A stretch of 64,000 bases of DNA from Ulva prolifera. Taxonomy: Eukaryota > Chlorophyta > Ulvophyceae > Ulvales > Ulvaceae. The DNA lies in contig CM041199.1 in NCBI GenBank assembly GCA_023078555.1, positions 1,987,101 through 2,051,100 of the forward strand, read 5' to 3'. Below the pieces are notes generated by a model, which was given only the letters and a program-made list of their open reading frames with translations, was not told the DNA's origin and made no database searches. The position numbers and the translations under genes are program-made. Of the stretch, positions 55,187 through 64,000 are shown one piece after another; positions within the stretch are counted from its first letter, which is position 1; each line of letters opens with the position of its first letter.

Positions 55187-55542
55187 TGTCAGAAAAGCTA
55201 TATATTGTGCAGGTCAGGACGCGCAGTCCTTGTTCAGGTCAGGTCAGGACAGCCAGCATCTCATACCTGCTGCGCACAGAGGTAGAACCGAGAGATGCTT
55301 GAAGGAGAGTGCTAGTACCGTAAGACAGTAAAGAGAATGGTTACAGATCTCAGTGTGCACATGCTTATATGCACACTGAACACTCAACACTCAAGGTTAC
55401 GGCGGGAAACCCTCGCACGATCTCTCTCACTACATCGAGACGATCCTAGCTGGCGGCTTACCCCTACGCTGGATCCGCGGATCGTCCGTGCATGGGTGCA
55501 CCTGTCACCACACTGCTGCCCGCAGGCTCATGCATTGTGACA
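55187..55542 (-). repeat. Copia 5' LTR (356 bp)
   Basis: This is the partner of 48956-49311. The primer-binding site lies immediately inside. TGGCC follows at 55543-55547. Reading through this LTR adds a spurious tail to the interrupted gag frame above it. Confidence 0.95.
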
Positions 55543-55547
55543 TGGCC

Positions 55548-57290
55548 TGGCTTTGCTGCCGGCTCCACGCTCGCTGCCAACATTTCCCAATGGTCTTTAA
55601 GCGGCCACACGGTGGGCCCAACGGCTGGGGAGCGGCCGTGCTGGAGGGCATGCGAATTCACCGCTGCCACGACTGCAGGGGACATGTGCGCGCTCAGAGC
55701 ATTGGTGTTGACTGACATATGTGGATCAGATGCCATCAGCATGTCAGGGGAGAAATCTTGCTGGACCGGTTGGTTCGCGTTTGGCTGGTCCCAAACCGGG
55801 CCAGGGCCGCGATCACCACGACCACCGCCACGGCCACGGCCGCGACCTCTGCCGCGCCCGGTGGGAGTGCCCCGCTCTGTCGGAGCTGCACCACTCGCGG
55901 CGACAGCCGCAGACGCAGCTACCGAAGGAGCACGCCGGGGCTGTGCTGAATGCTCGGCTTGCTCACGATCAAGCATATGGCACAACGCGCGAATGGGTTC
56001 TAGATCCCCCAAGTTATACTCGTCGGATGTCTCCGTGATGCCCTGCTCAAGCAAGTGTTTGCGAGCCACAGTATGGAAAACGCGACCGAGCGTGTCGGCG
56101 CGATGTGTACCCCCAAACAACGTTATGTACAGCGCCGGGGTAAGTTTGGCGCGCACGTTGTGCAACCTATACACACGCACATTATCGTCTATGTGACGCG
56201 TGAACAGCTTGTCCGGCTGTTGCATGTGCCGGTCCGGAAGCACAGTGAGGCTTGTCGCCAACTCCGAATGTTTGTCCTGGAAGTTGGACCGCACTAAACG
56301 CAGCAAGGTGTCCGGGGTGCGATTCGCATCGCTGGACGCGCTCAGGCGCACGTGGAATTCCACCGGGAACATGGCCAACAAGCGGTCATGTCTCCACCTG
56401 TCCGAAATCAACCCCGGCAACCGTGCAGCAAATGCGCGAAACTTCACAGAAGTCTCGTGGGCGCGTTCCAGCCAGTCACCAACGTCCGTGACGCCGTGCA
56501 CAAATTGCAACGACTTGTCCACTAAAGTTTTCCCCCAAAACTCAGCCAAAGCTAGGCGTTTGGTAGGATTTTTCTCATCGTCCGCGGAATCAAGCATGGT
56601 CATGAGTTCTGTAACAACGGCGTCTGAGGTGATGCCAGCAGCAAGCAACGAATCTTTAGCCTCTGCCCGTGTGCCTGTGTCTTCTACGTGGACGATCGCA
56701 GCTGCACCTGGTGCCGGTGGTTTTGATGCCGCGACAGGCACCGGAGACGCATACGAGGCCTGCGAAGGCACACGCGGCGGCATCACCGCCGACACCGGAA
56801 GGTGGTGCGCCGGCAAGCCGGACGATGCACGTGGCAACCCACTAGTGAAGTCGAGCAGATCAATGTCTGTGACCAAAGGGGGCAGGCTGGTGCCGGATGC
56901 ATATGGTGCGGACGTCGACGAGGACGAACCAGTGCTGACGTTGGCCAGTGCCTGAACTCGCGCGGACACCGCTGCCAGTACAGACCGGGACTCTGCTTGA
57001 GCGGTCGTTTCTGCCGCCGCAGCTCGTGAAAGAGTAGTGATGTCGTTTCGGAGAGCACGAATCTCCTCGAGCAATTCATTGTGCAAGTCACGGTGCCTAT
57101 CATCACTCTGCTGAAGGGCAATCCTGATGCTGGCTTGCTGCTCACTCACACGAGAAATAATGCCAGTATGCGTGGTGGCCTGCGCCAACAGTGTCTGAAT
57201 GGACTGCGTTAACTCAGCGCGTGCAGCTTGTGAGTCCTGCACAATCGCACGCAGGAGCTCTTGCTGCGACATCTGATGTAGGGCAGCCAT
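55548..57290 (-). CDS. gag: Ty3 gag, proximal part, split by the copia insertion
   Basis: The frame is open from 57422 (TTG) with the first good ATG at 57290. A helical, Gln/Ala-rich N-terminal region (about 45-165) looks like a coiled coil. A capsid-like part follows (FLHVVMAAL; RLPGLISDRWRHDRLLAMFP; LLRLVRSNFQDKH). The C-terminal end is an RG-rich segment (RGRGRGRGRGGGRGDRG) where most Ty3 gags have a CCHC knuckle; I see no knuckle. At the insertion site the codons resume in the same frame at 48950, so the host gag-protease was a single ORF before copia landed. Confidence 0.8.
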
Positions 57291-57422
57291 GACAACGTGA
57301 AGGAAACGCTGTGCTTGATCCGGGTGCTGCTGAAGCAGACGGCTCAGCGCGTTCTCCGCGAGATTCTCGCGCGCTGCACAGCACGCGGCTAGGTCAGCGC
57401 GGGGCGCGGCACAAGGGGCCAA

Positions 57423-58252
57423 CGCACGCGGTAATCAGTAGCTACGGCGAGGCCGCGAGTTAATTGTGTAGCTACAAACGCTCAACAGCCGGTGGCTGGA
57501 GCTCGCTAGCACAGACGCTATGATATAAACACGGAGCACAGCTCAACGCGGCACGGAGCACAGCTCGACGCGAGGCACAATGCAAGGTTAGTTTGTGCGT
57601 GTTGTGATGCAAGTGTAGTATGACACCTTGATGCTCGTGTGCACAGGTGCCGATGTCAGGGTGCCACCGTGACGCTGCTATCACAAGCAATAGGGTGCAA
57701 TGATGACCCCTATGCGATGACACCTAGATTACGGTGCGAGTGAGCGTGTAGGCAATGCAGAGCAGTGCGGCAAGCACAATGATGCACAACAAAGGCTGCA
57801 ACAATCACAGATGTTTGCAGTGTCAATGCGTTTGTATGATTCGTGACAAATCGAGGCAGGTGAGGCTCACGGGGCTCGTGAGCACGTCGAGCGCCCGGGC
57901 CAGCCGTACACACTGCACTCGAGGACTCTAGGAACAAGTGAACACGCAGTGCAGCTGCTAAATCGACAGATCTATGCAGTTCGTGCAGCGGTTCACGGCG
58001 CGGCGATGCTAGCGGACGCGGGTGCGTGCACAAGAAGGTCGAGTGTGCGGCTCGATCGACTCTCGCTCGCTACTCAGCAACGCATACCTGGACGAGCAGC
58101 ATCTGATTGTGTGAAAGGTCTTGGCATGTTGTAATTTTCTCTTGTAGCTCCACCAAACCTGCTCAAAGACTGCTCAAAAATTCAGAAGGAATCGACCTCC
58201 GGTCACACAAACAGCGATCGCATACGCAATTTCAAGTTCCAGCCACCAAAAA
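57423..58252 (-). other. Ty3 leader between LTR and gag
   Basis: About 830 bp without a convincing frame. The primer-binding site is at 58231-58248. ACGGAGCACAGCTC is repeated at about 57531 and 57555, each near an ACGCG motif. Length is typical of a retroelement leader with packaging signals, none of which can be identified by eye. Confidence 0.55.
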
Positions 58253-58474
58253 GCCGAGCTTCCTCAAGGATGAGAAGGCTTATGAGCAATGCAACTGCAT
58301 CAAGCAGTGCAGAGACAAGCGTGCATCAGAGCTGATGGCACGGCTGAGCGCACAGTCGCGCATGCATGCATGTGCAGACGGATGCACGCAGCGTGAGTGC
58401 ATTTGCGCGCAGCTGCGCTGGCTCGAGCAATGCTAGCAACGAGCATGGCTCAGTTACATAGCTAGGCCACGACA
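58253..58474 (-). repeat. Ty3 element 5' LTR candidate (222 bp)
   Basis: This direct repeat of 42084-42305 has one mismatch. On the element strand it starts TGTCGTGG, and a primer-binding site begins four bases inside its other end, which is the main reason for calling it an LTR rather than a duplicated exon. Confidence 0.7.
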
Positions 58475-59374
58475 GCAGCTTATGATACGTGGACTTTCGG
58501 TGCTCCCCACTGACCACAGCACCTGGGGATTGACGCAGAGCGATAAGAGGAAAAGTCTGACGGAGCAGGTAGTACAGGGCAAGTTCTACCCATGCGCTGT
58601 GTGACGTGTGTCGACCTCGACATGATATCAGCTACCCTCATCAAGGTGGGGATGAGGGGCATACCTCCTGGTCAATGATGTCTGCGGTGGACTGCGAGAA
58701 GTCCGAGTTGGTGCCGGCGCTGGCCCCGAGGAACGAAGGGCCCCCACCGCCGCCACCCCACGCGACCTGTCCGAGCTTGCTCGAGAAACCCATCTGCTCA
58801 ATCATCATGCGCGCGCGCAGTGCGCGTCACCTGCTGGAAATCCCCGCCCGCGCCCGTCGTGATGTCATCCTCACCGAAGATGAGCTCCTCCGCAATGCGG
58901 CCGCCAAGCGCAACGGCCATCTGATTCTCGAGATACTGCATGCATGAGGCTCATGCAAGGTGGAATACATCTGTCTTTCGCCTGGGGACACGCCCAGCGG
59001 CGGGCAATGGGCTCAGATCAGGATTTATCACTGCCCAATTTCCACTCAGTCGATCGGCGGCTTGGGCATTCTACCTCGTGTGGAGCAGCATGAGGCTGTG
59101 TGCCCCGTCACGCCTGTCAAGAAGGAGTCATACGAAGTAGTTCTTGCCCAAGACAAGTAGGAGCGGAGAGCAGGCGCACGTTGCGGGAGTAGAGGCCGGA
59201 CTCGAGGCGCTCTTCTGATGGTGCGAAGAAGGTGAGGCCGCCGGCGGCTCCGCGCGGCACGATCGAGATCTTGGTCACGGGGTCGTACTCTGGCATCAAC
59301 GCACCGACCAGGGCGTGGCCGGCCTCATGATACGCAACCAGCTTCTTCTTCTTCTCTGACATCACCGCGCCCTT

Positions 59375-60700
59375 CTGCACACACGCACACACGCCGTTGT
59401 GGCTCCGCATGCATGCTGCACCAAGAGAATGTGCCTCGCTTTCTCAGAAACGGCGACCCCGCCGGTGCGCTGCACCGAACCGAGCCGCGAACTCTTGCTG
59501 CACCCATTCACACCCGGACACAGCGCACGGCGCACAGCACGAAGCATGAGCAATCCTATAATCACGTATCGCACAGCACACAGCACGCAGAATCAAAGAA
59601 GCTATGCTCACACACAGCACAGCGCACAGCGCAAAGCGTGAGTGGCCCTACGGTCAACGGCAGAATGCGTTGCACAACACGCATGCAGTGCAAGTAACGT
59701 ATGTGGGTGTGTGAGAGCATGCCAGTTGGGTGCCACGCAAGACAAGCCTCTTTTTGTGGCCACCGCATTGCAGCGGAGGTGAGGATTTGCAGGTGCACTG
59801 GGCTGTATAGGATTGCTTGTCGTCACGTGTAAAGCAAAGTCAAGTGAACCCGGTGGATGAACCTGGGTGATTGGCCGTAAGCTTACCGGACATCTACACC
59901 TTCAGACAATGGGGGCCACATATGTTGAAGGAGTGTGACGAGGGCACAATCGGGCAGTCAAGTAGTCCCGTTTGTAGATATGTGTGCCACAGGGCTGGGG
60001 TAGCTGTAGCTCCATTTCTGGGTTCCATGATGCAGGTGGCAAGCCAGGAAGGCCATTGACAGCAAGTCTACTGAATCGGTCTTCGGATGACATGAAGGAG
60101 TGGTCGGAACAGGCCGTTCAGCGTGCTTCCATGTTTCTATCCAGCAGTGTGTCGGAGATATGGTACGTAAGTTACAAACACACGCGCATGGTGATGCCAT
60201 ACCTGCACACGGTCGACGTGGTGTGTATGGAGACAACGTCATGCTTCTGGATCTTCGTGGATTGTTGATTCTATTTCTGTCTGCCAGGTCCAGATGCAAG
60301 GGCATCGCAGTCATGCGGTCAAGATACGTGCAACCAACGATCCGCTTCACACCCCAGACAGGCAGTGCACTGCGCCGATGCCAAATATGCTGGCATCGCA
60401 TAGCCCTGCCGATACTGTGCAGGTGATTCATGTCATCCGCAGGTGCCTTTCTTTCGTTGCAGCAGTGTGTGTGCTTGCCTTCTAGGCGAAATCTGGTGTG
60501 CCGACAGGCTCGTTCAGGCTTGGCTACGGTCAATTGCGTGCCACCAGAAAGGGCCATTTCTTGAGTCTGTGAGCTTCAGGCAGAGAAGCCTTCTCGGCAG
60601 CGACCTCCTGTGCTCTGTCGTCTTATTATTGCACAGCATGTGTCGAAAGCGTGCAGTCTCGCGAGGCCTCGCAAGCGCGCAACGTTCCGTACGGCTTTCC
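59375..60700. other. Interval between FtsH exon and POLE copy B, no gene called
   Basis: Directly above 59374 is the FtsH splice acceptor (GTGCAG on the minus strand). No AAA+ motif (Walker A/B) is found on the minus strand here. Bases 59905-59935 weakly match repeat A (GGGGCCACATATGTTGAAGGAG). A plus-strand frame near 60060-60170 (KEWSEQAVQRASMFLSSSV) is possible coding sequence of unknown identity. Confidence 0.45.
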
Positions 60701-60734
60701 GTGGCTGCACATGTAGCCACACGTAGCCATCAGT

Positions 60735-63700
60735 TCCGTGCGCTGCTGCGCGCTGCGCTGGCGCCGGCATGGCTCGGCGAACGCGCCGCGCTGGCAACAC
60801 GGGCGTGCCGCTGTGTAACCTCGGAGAGCGCGCGCACACCGCTGCGACAGACATCGCGTTTGCGCGCGCCCTGCGTGACGCCGGCCACCTGCTATGGGCT
60901 GAAGACCCGGCGCTGCCGGACGTCGTGCCAGCTCAGCAGCGCGCTGATGAGGCGGACCTCCCGGGGCCCGACCCAATCAGCATCAACAACCAGTGCGTCT
61001 CAAGTCCCCTGACCATGCTCGCAATGCCTCTTCTGCACTCCGTCTGGAGCCGTGTCTATGTATCATGTACCCTGGGGCGTGCATCATGCCTCACCAGCCG
61101 CTACACAGCTCGGGTGACCCTTGAACCAAAAAACACACATGCATGCTCAGCCAGAAGTGGTGCATTGTGTGTCTTCATGGTCCTGCTGAGCATGCTCAGA
61201 GAGATGGTGTTTCGTTTCAAGAGCTGAGGCGGTGGCTGCGTGCAGGGGGGCCCACCGCTGCGTGTGTGTGGAGCTGCAGCCCCAGTTCCTGCTGCTGTGC
61301 GCGGTGCTTCAGAGCGCAGAGCTAGCGGAGGCGGAGGGCTCCGACGCGAGAAGCTCCCGCGCCGGCCGCACACTCGCCGTGATGCGGTCCATGCTGGCGC
61401 CGTGGGCGAATGACGCGGCGAACAGGTGCGGCCACCGCCCCATGCATTGGCTCCAGCACATCCTGGGGTATCAAGCGAGTCCACGTCTAGAGATGCCTAG
61501 ACAGCACAGGTCAAGCACGCATCGTGTGTGCATCCATGCCATCATGTTCGTGTATGCCTGCACAGTGTGTATTCACACAGCACGGGGCGTTGGCATTCGC
61601 GCTTGCTTCCGGAGGCACATGGCCCAGCCAACGTCCAAAACAAACGCGTCACCGAGGCGGATGCGAAGCGCCCACACACACTCGCCTGCAGGAGTGTCAG
61701 CGTCGCGGATGGCCTGCTGCGGAGGCTACACGCATGGCTGCTCGACCCGGCGTCCGCGCTGCACTCCCCGCTGCTCCAGACGACCGTCGAGACGGCCGTC
61801 GCCAAGACGTTCCTGCAGCTGCTGGCGGAGCTGCGCGCGCTCGACGCGGCCATCGTTGCGGCGTCGCCGGCATCCATCATCGTCGCGACTCGCAAGCACA
61901 CGCTCCCGGCGGCCGCCGCGTACGTGCGTTTCCTCACGGACACTCTCGCCGCGCGGCCCCTCTTCGCGTGGGTCTCGCTGCAGCCATCGCGCGTGTGGGC
62001 GACGCTGCTGTGGCGGGACGCGTTCAACTACTCCGGCGTGCGCGTCCCGCTCGCCGCGCTAGATGCCGGCGGAGCGGCGGCTGCACCGCCGGCGGCGGCG
62101 GCACCGCCACCGCCGCCTCAGGCGGACGCAGACATGGCGGCGCTGGAGGATGACATGGAGGGGGAGGACGTCGACGATGCGGCAGAGGTGCCCGCAGAGG
62201 CGGAGGCTGCAGCAGACGCTGCGACGGGGGCCGCGGCGGGCGGCTGCGCGTACGAGGCGCACTGGAACCTGCGGGAGTTTCTGCCGGAGGCGGTGCACAA
62301 GTACTTTGACGACGTGGTGGAGCGCTTTGTGGCGCGGCCATGGCGCGCGGTACAGGCAGATGCCGAAGCTGCCCCGGTGCGGCCCCGACTCTCGCAAGGG
62401 CTGACTCAGCGAAGGGCAGCCCTGTCTGCGGGTGCCCAGCGCAGATTGAACCTGGCGCGCTGTTTCGGGCCTCGTGACGCCTTTGGTGCAGCTCGAGGTC
62501 GTGCAGTGGCCGCCACTTGCTCAGGGCGGCGCAACCCTGTGTGTGTCGCAGCGGCCGCCGTCTGCCTCACCTGTCGCGCATGCTCGGCCGCATCACGTGT
62601 GACGCCGAGACCAAGCTACGGTATATTACCCCAGCCGGCACTGGCGAGGGCCCCTCGCTGCCTTGTGGGACGTGTTACGCTCTGTCCCATGCAAGAACTG
62701 TCGCTGCTTCTGATCGCTCAATGGATTTGCGGCCACGCACCTAGATCAGCCACGGACTACACACCGCTCTCTCTGCTGTCTGTCGTCTCCGTGTCCATCC
62801 TGTCCGTTGGGAAGCAGGCTTGAATCGCGGTGCAAGAGCTGGATGATTTGCCAAAGTGAATGATGACGCCTGATGCGGCCTCTCGTGAAGAATCGCAGCA
62901 GCAATGTTTTTTGTTCAATTTATGTACGCACCTATCGCATTTTTAGCTTCCTCGTGGCAAGGTTCACTGGAGTCACGCATCCCTCAGTCGCATAAGTTCA
63001 GCCACACGTTACAACAGGTGCCTCGGGCTGTCGCGCCGGTGACTCGAGACCCTGCAACCCCTGCGAGCGCGCGTGCCGCAACAACCGGACTGCTGGGCGT
63101 GCCGCATGCGGCGCATAAGTTACACCAGCTGGGACTACCGTATCGTAGAGCATCCAGACACATATCGTATGTAGCAGCATTGAATGTAAACATCCACCTC
63201 AAAATCACAGGTCCCACGCATCATGATGCAGGGTGGCGCGACACAGGCACTCGTCGGCGTGCGCACCGTCGATGCATGCACCCTCGAGTACCTGCGCGAG
63301 TGGCTACCGGCGCGCCTGCTGGAGCGCCTCTTCCAGATGACGCAGGCCATTGCGCGCCACATCCTCCCCGGTGCCGCCGCCGCCGCAGCGCGCTTCCCGC
63401 ATCCCCCCGGCTCGCACCTCCTGCCTGGCGCCCTCGGCACGCCGGCGCTTGCGTTTGTCCGCACCGTGTGCGCCGTCCTCGCCCTCGACTCCACCGTCGC
63501 CGACGAGGTCCGCCACAAGCTCAATCGCTTTTTCTTTGTCTGCCACACCGCCCGCTCGAGTGTGTGTATGTTCGGTGTTGCATAACTGAGACTTCGCATC
63601 GGTACATCAGGTTGCGTTGCCTCGTAGTATGCGTCGGTGCTCTTCAAGGAATCAGCTGATCATCTTGTACATCGGTCGTTGCAGAGTTGGTTGCTTGTTT

Positions 63701-64000
63701 GGTCATGACGATGGGACTTTTCAGTGCCCCCCCCCCCCCCCCCCCCCATCTCAGCTGTGGTATCATGCATGTTTATCTGCAGGCTGGCCCGGCCACGCAA
63801 GAGTGTGTGATTGGTGCTACAGTGCTGGATGCCTTGTTATGTCCCAAACTCGGGAGCGGTCACTTCGCCTGCATCAATACTGTTATGTCATTACGCGTGC
63901 ATAATGCATTCACAAACACGCACCCACACAGTCCCGGCCGTGGGCATCACCGCGCTCATCTGGCTGGACGGAGCCATGCGCAATCGTACTCATGCGTGCA
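60735..64000 (+). pseudogene. POLE: DNA polymerase epsilon catalytic subunit, 3' part, copy B (runs off window)
   Basis: The exons are about 60735-60992 (IAFARALRDAGHLLWAEDPALPD, PISINN; donor GTGCGT), 61246-61467 (CVCVELQPQFLLLCAVLQSA, MRSMLAPWANDAANRCGH), 61692 to about 62370, and 63211 onward; the CysA/CysB exon would lie beyond 64000. Junctions join in phase. Compared with copy A it keeps the 180 bp of intron and exon that A lost, but it lacks four bases (GCGC) near 60797, shifting the frame at the ALAR/NTGVPLCN position of A. Catalytic exons are absent upstream, where FtsH lies in opposite orientation. It is a fragment or a damaged gene; if the 4-base loss is an assembly error, this would be the better copy. 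Confidence 0.75.
63727..63747. repeat. Poly-C tract
   Basis: This is the counterpart of 29684-29701 in copy A but longer, in the last POLE intron. Such runs recur at about 1713, 1792 and 40984 and, as G, at 7714. Confidence 0.9.

Larger units (their letters stand above)
48956..55542 (-). mobile_element. Complete Ty1/copia LTR retrotransposon nested in the Ty3 gag gene
   Basis: LTRs of identical length (356 bp) flank two ORFs. TGGCC at 48951-48955 and 55543-55547 is the 5-bp target-site duplication. A primer-binding site beginning TGGTATCGG follows the 5' LTR directly (below 55187), as in elements primed by initiator tRNA-Met. A polypurine tract precedes the 3' LTR. LTR identity means a very recent insertion, later than the Ty3 element it sits in. 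Confidence 0.97.
42084..58474 (-). mobile_element. Ty3/gypsy LTR retrotransposon with PHD finger, interrupted by a copia element
   Basis: Element order on the minus strand: 5' LTR 58474-58253, primer-binding site 58248-58231 (TGGTGGCTGGAACTTGAA, complementary to a tRNA-like CCA end), leader, gag-protease ORF 57290-55548, copia insertion, rest of gag-protease 48950-47402, a 1.1-kb spacer, pol 46300-42350, 3' LTR 42305-42084. Without the copia insertion it would be about 9.8 kb. Nearly identical LTRs suggest recent insertion. It lies entirely within the last FtsH intron, antiparallel to nothing and parallel to FtsH. Confidence 0.85.
41336..59374 (-). pseudogene. ftsH: FtsH metalloprotease, thylakoid type A (FtsH1/5-like), 3' exons split by a 17-kb TE-filled intron
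   Basis: FtsH is a membrane AAA+ zinc protease; type A subunits act in thylakoid photosystem II repair. The exons are 59374-59180 (HEAGH zinc site, [35 protein letters not shown]), 58935-58665 ([49 protein letters not shown]) and 41544-41336 (VKDLLERAYRR, KDLVESNIAVLHDVAAVLLE, then SQARQYLKDDAPGVSIPYKA and stop). All junctions are phase 0 with donors GTGCGC and GTATGC. The last intron, 58664-41545, holds the nested retroelements. Two lesions break the frame: four extra bases (GCGC) near 58808-58820 and one missing base near 41425. Upstream AAA+ exons are not found before POLE copy B at 60.7 kb. It is probably a pseudogene or a damaged allele; assembly error is the main alternative. Confidence 0.85.

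Noticed and set aside
55464..55547. C-terminal extension of the Ty3 gag frame
   Set aside because: This stretch is the copia 5' LTR and target duplication read in the gag frame, not gag sequence.
58107..58436. Cys-rich 109-codon plus-strand frame as a host gene, duplicated at 42.1 kb
   Set aside because: It coincides exactly with the 222-bp direct repeats that flank the Ty3 element, with a primer-binding site next to one, so it is best read as LTR antisense.
58606..58947. Plus-strand ORF of 113 codons
   Set aside because: It is the antisense of the FtsH protease exon (58935-58665).
59902..60557. Minus-strand 199-codon ORF as missing FtsH AAA+ exons
   Set aside because: No Walker A, Walker B or SRH motif is present; the opposite strand is equally open.
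1..64000. CRISPR array or prokaryotic defence system
   Set aside because: No regularly spaced repeats and no prokaryotic gene organisation; the window is intron-bearing eukaryotic DNA.

Overview
This window is nuclear DNA of a eukaryote, most likely a green alga. Genes are split by spliceosomal introns. Donors are often GTGCG(C/A) and acceptors TGCAG, a bias familiar from chlorophytes. The window also carries pieces of a thylakoid-type (type A, FtsH1/5-like) FtsH protease, which implies a plastid. There are no operons, ribosome binding sites, CRISPR arrays or recognisable rRNA genes. Much of the sequence is intergenic or intronic, rich in ATGCATGC-type words and long poly-C/poly-G runs.

Region 1-13 kb: an intact four-exon KTI12 (Elongator-associated) gene on the minus strand (2099-3990), a three-exon BTB-domain plus ribonuclease-inhibitor-type LRR gene on the minus strand (8898-10828), and a low-complexity ORF (11797-12759). 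Region 13-18.4 kb: a plus-strand Ser/Thr kinase gene of CaMK-like type whose kinase domain is followed by a cyclic-nucleotide-binding-like domain. Region 20-25 kb: a 724-codon low-complexity ORF and a compact four-exon gene (23260-24871) for a 183-residue protein with an acidic tail, family not recognised.

Region 26.9-64 kb is a repeat-rich mosaic. Two copies of the 3' part of the DNA polymerase epsilon catalytic subunit gene (26.9-30.5 kb and 60.7-64 kb) and a worn third relic (about 38.1-38.85 kb) flank the rest. Between them lie a 2.3-kb terminal-inverted-repeat DNA transposon carrying a zinc-finger ORF chain (32.8-35.15 kb), a coiled-coil ORF with 102-bp internal repeats (35.7-36.7 kb), and an FtsH gene on the minus strand. 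The recognised FtsH exons (59374-58665 and 41544-41336) are separated by about 17.1 kb. That interval contains a Ty3/gypsy element (LTRs 42084-42305 and 58253-58474). A complete Ty1/copia element (48956-55542, identical-length LTRs, 5-bp target duplication TGGCC) has inserted into the gag-protease ORF of the Ty3 element, so the order is copia inside gypsy inside a host intron. The Ty3 polyprotein carries a canonical C4HC3 PHD finger between RNase H and integrase.

The clearest candidates for something undescribed are the PHD-bearing Ty3 lineage with an RG-rich gag and a DEGA protease motif, the zinc-finger TIR element, and the POLE 3'-end copies with a sharp high-identity tract that looks like gene conversion. 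All assignments come from reading the sequence and remembered family features; no database search was run.
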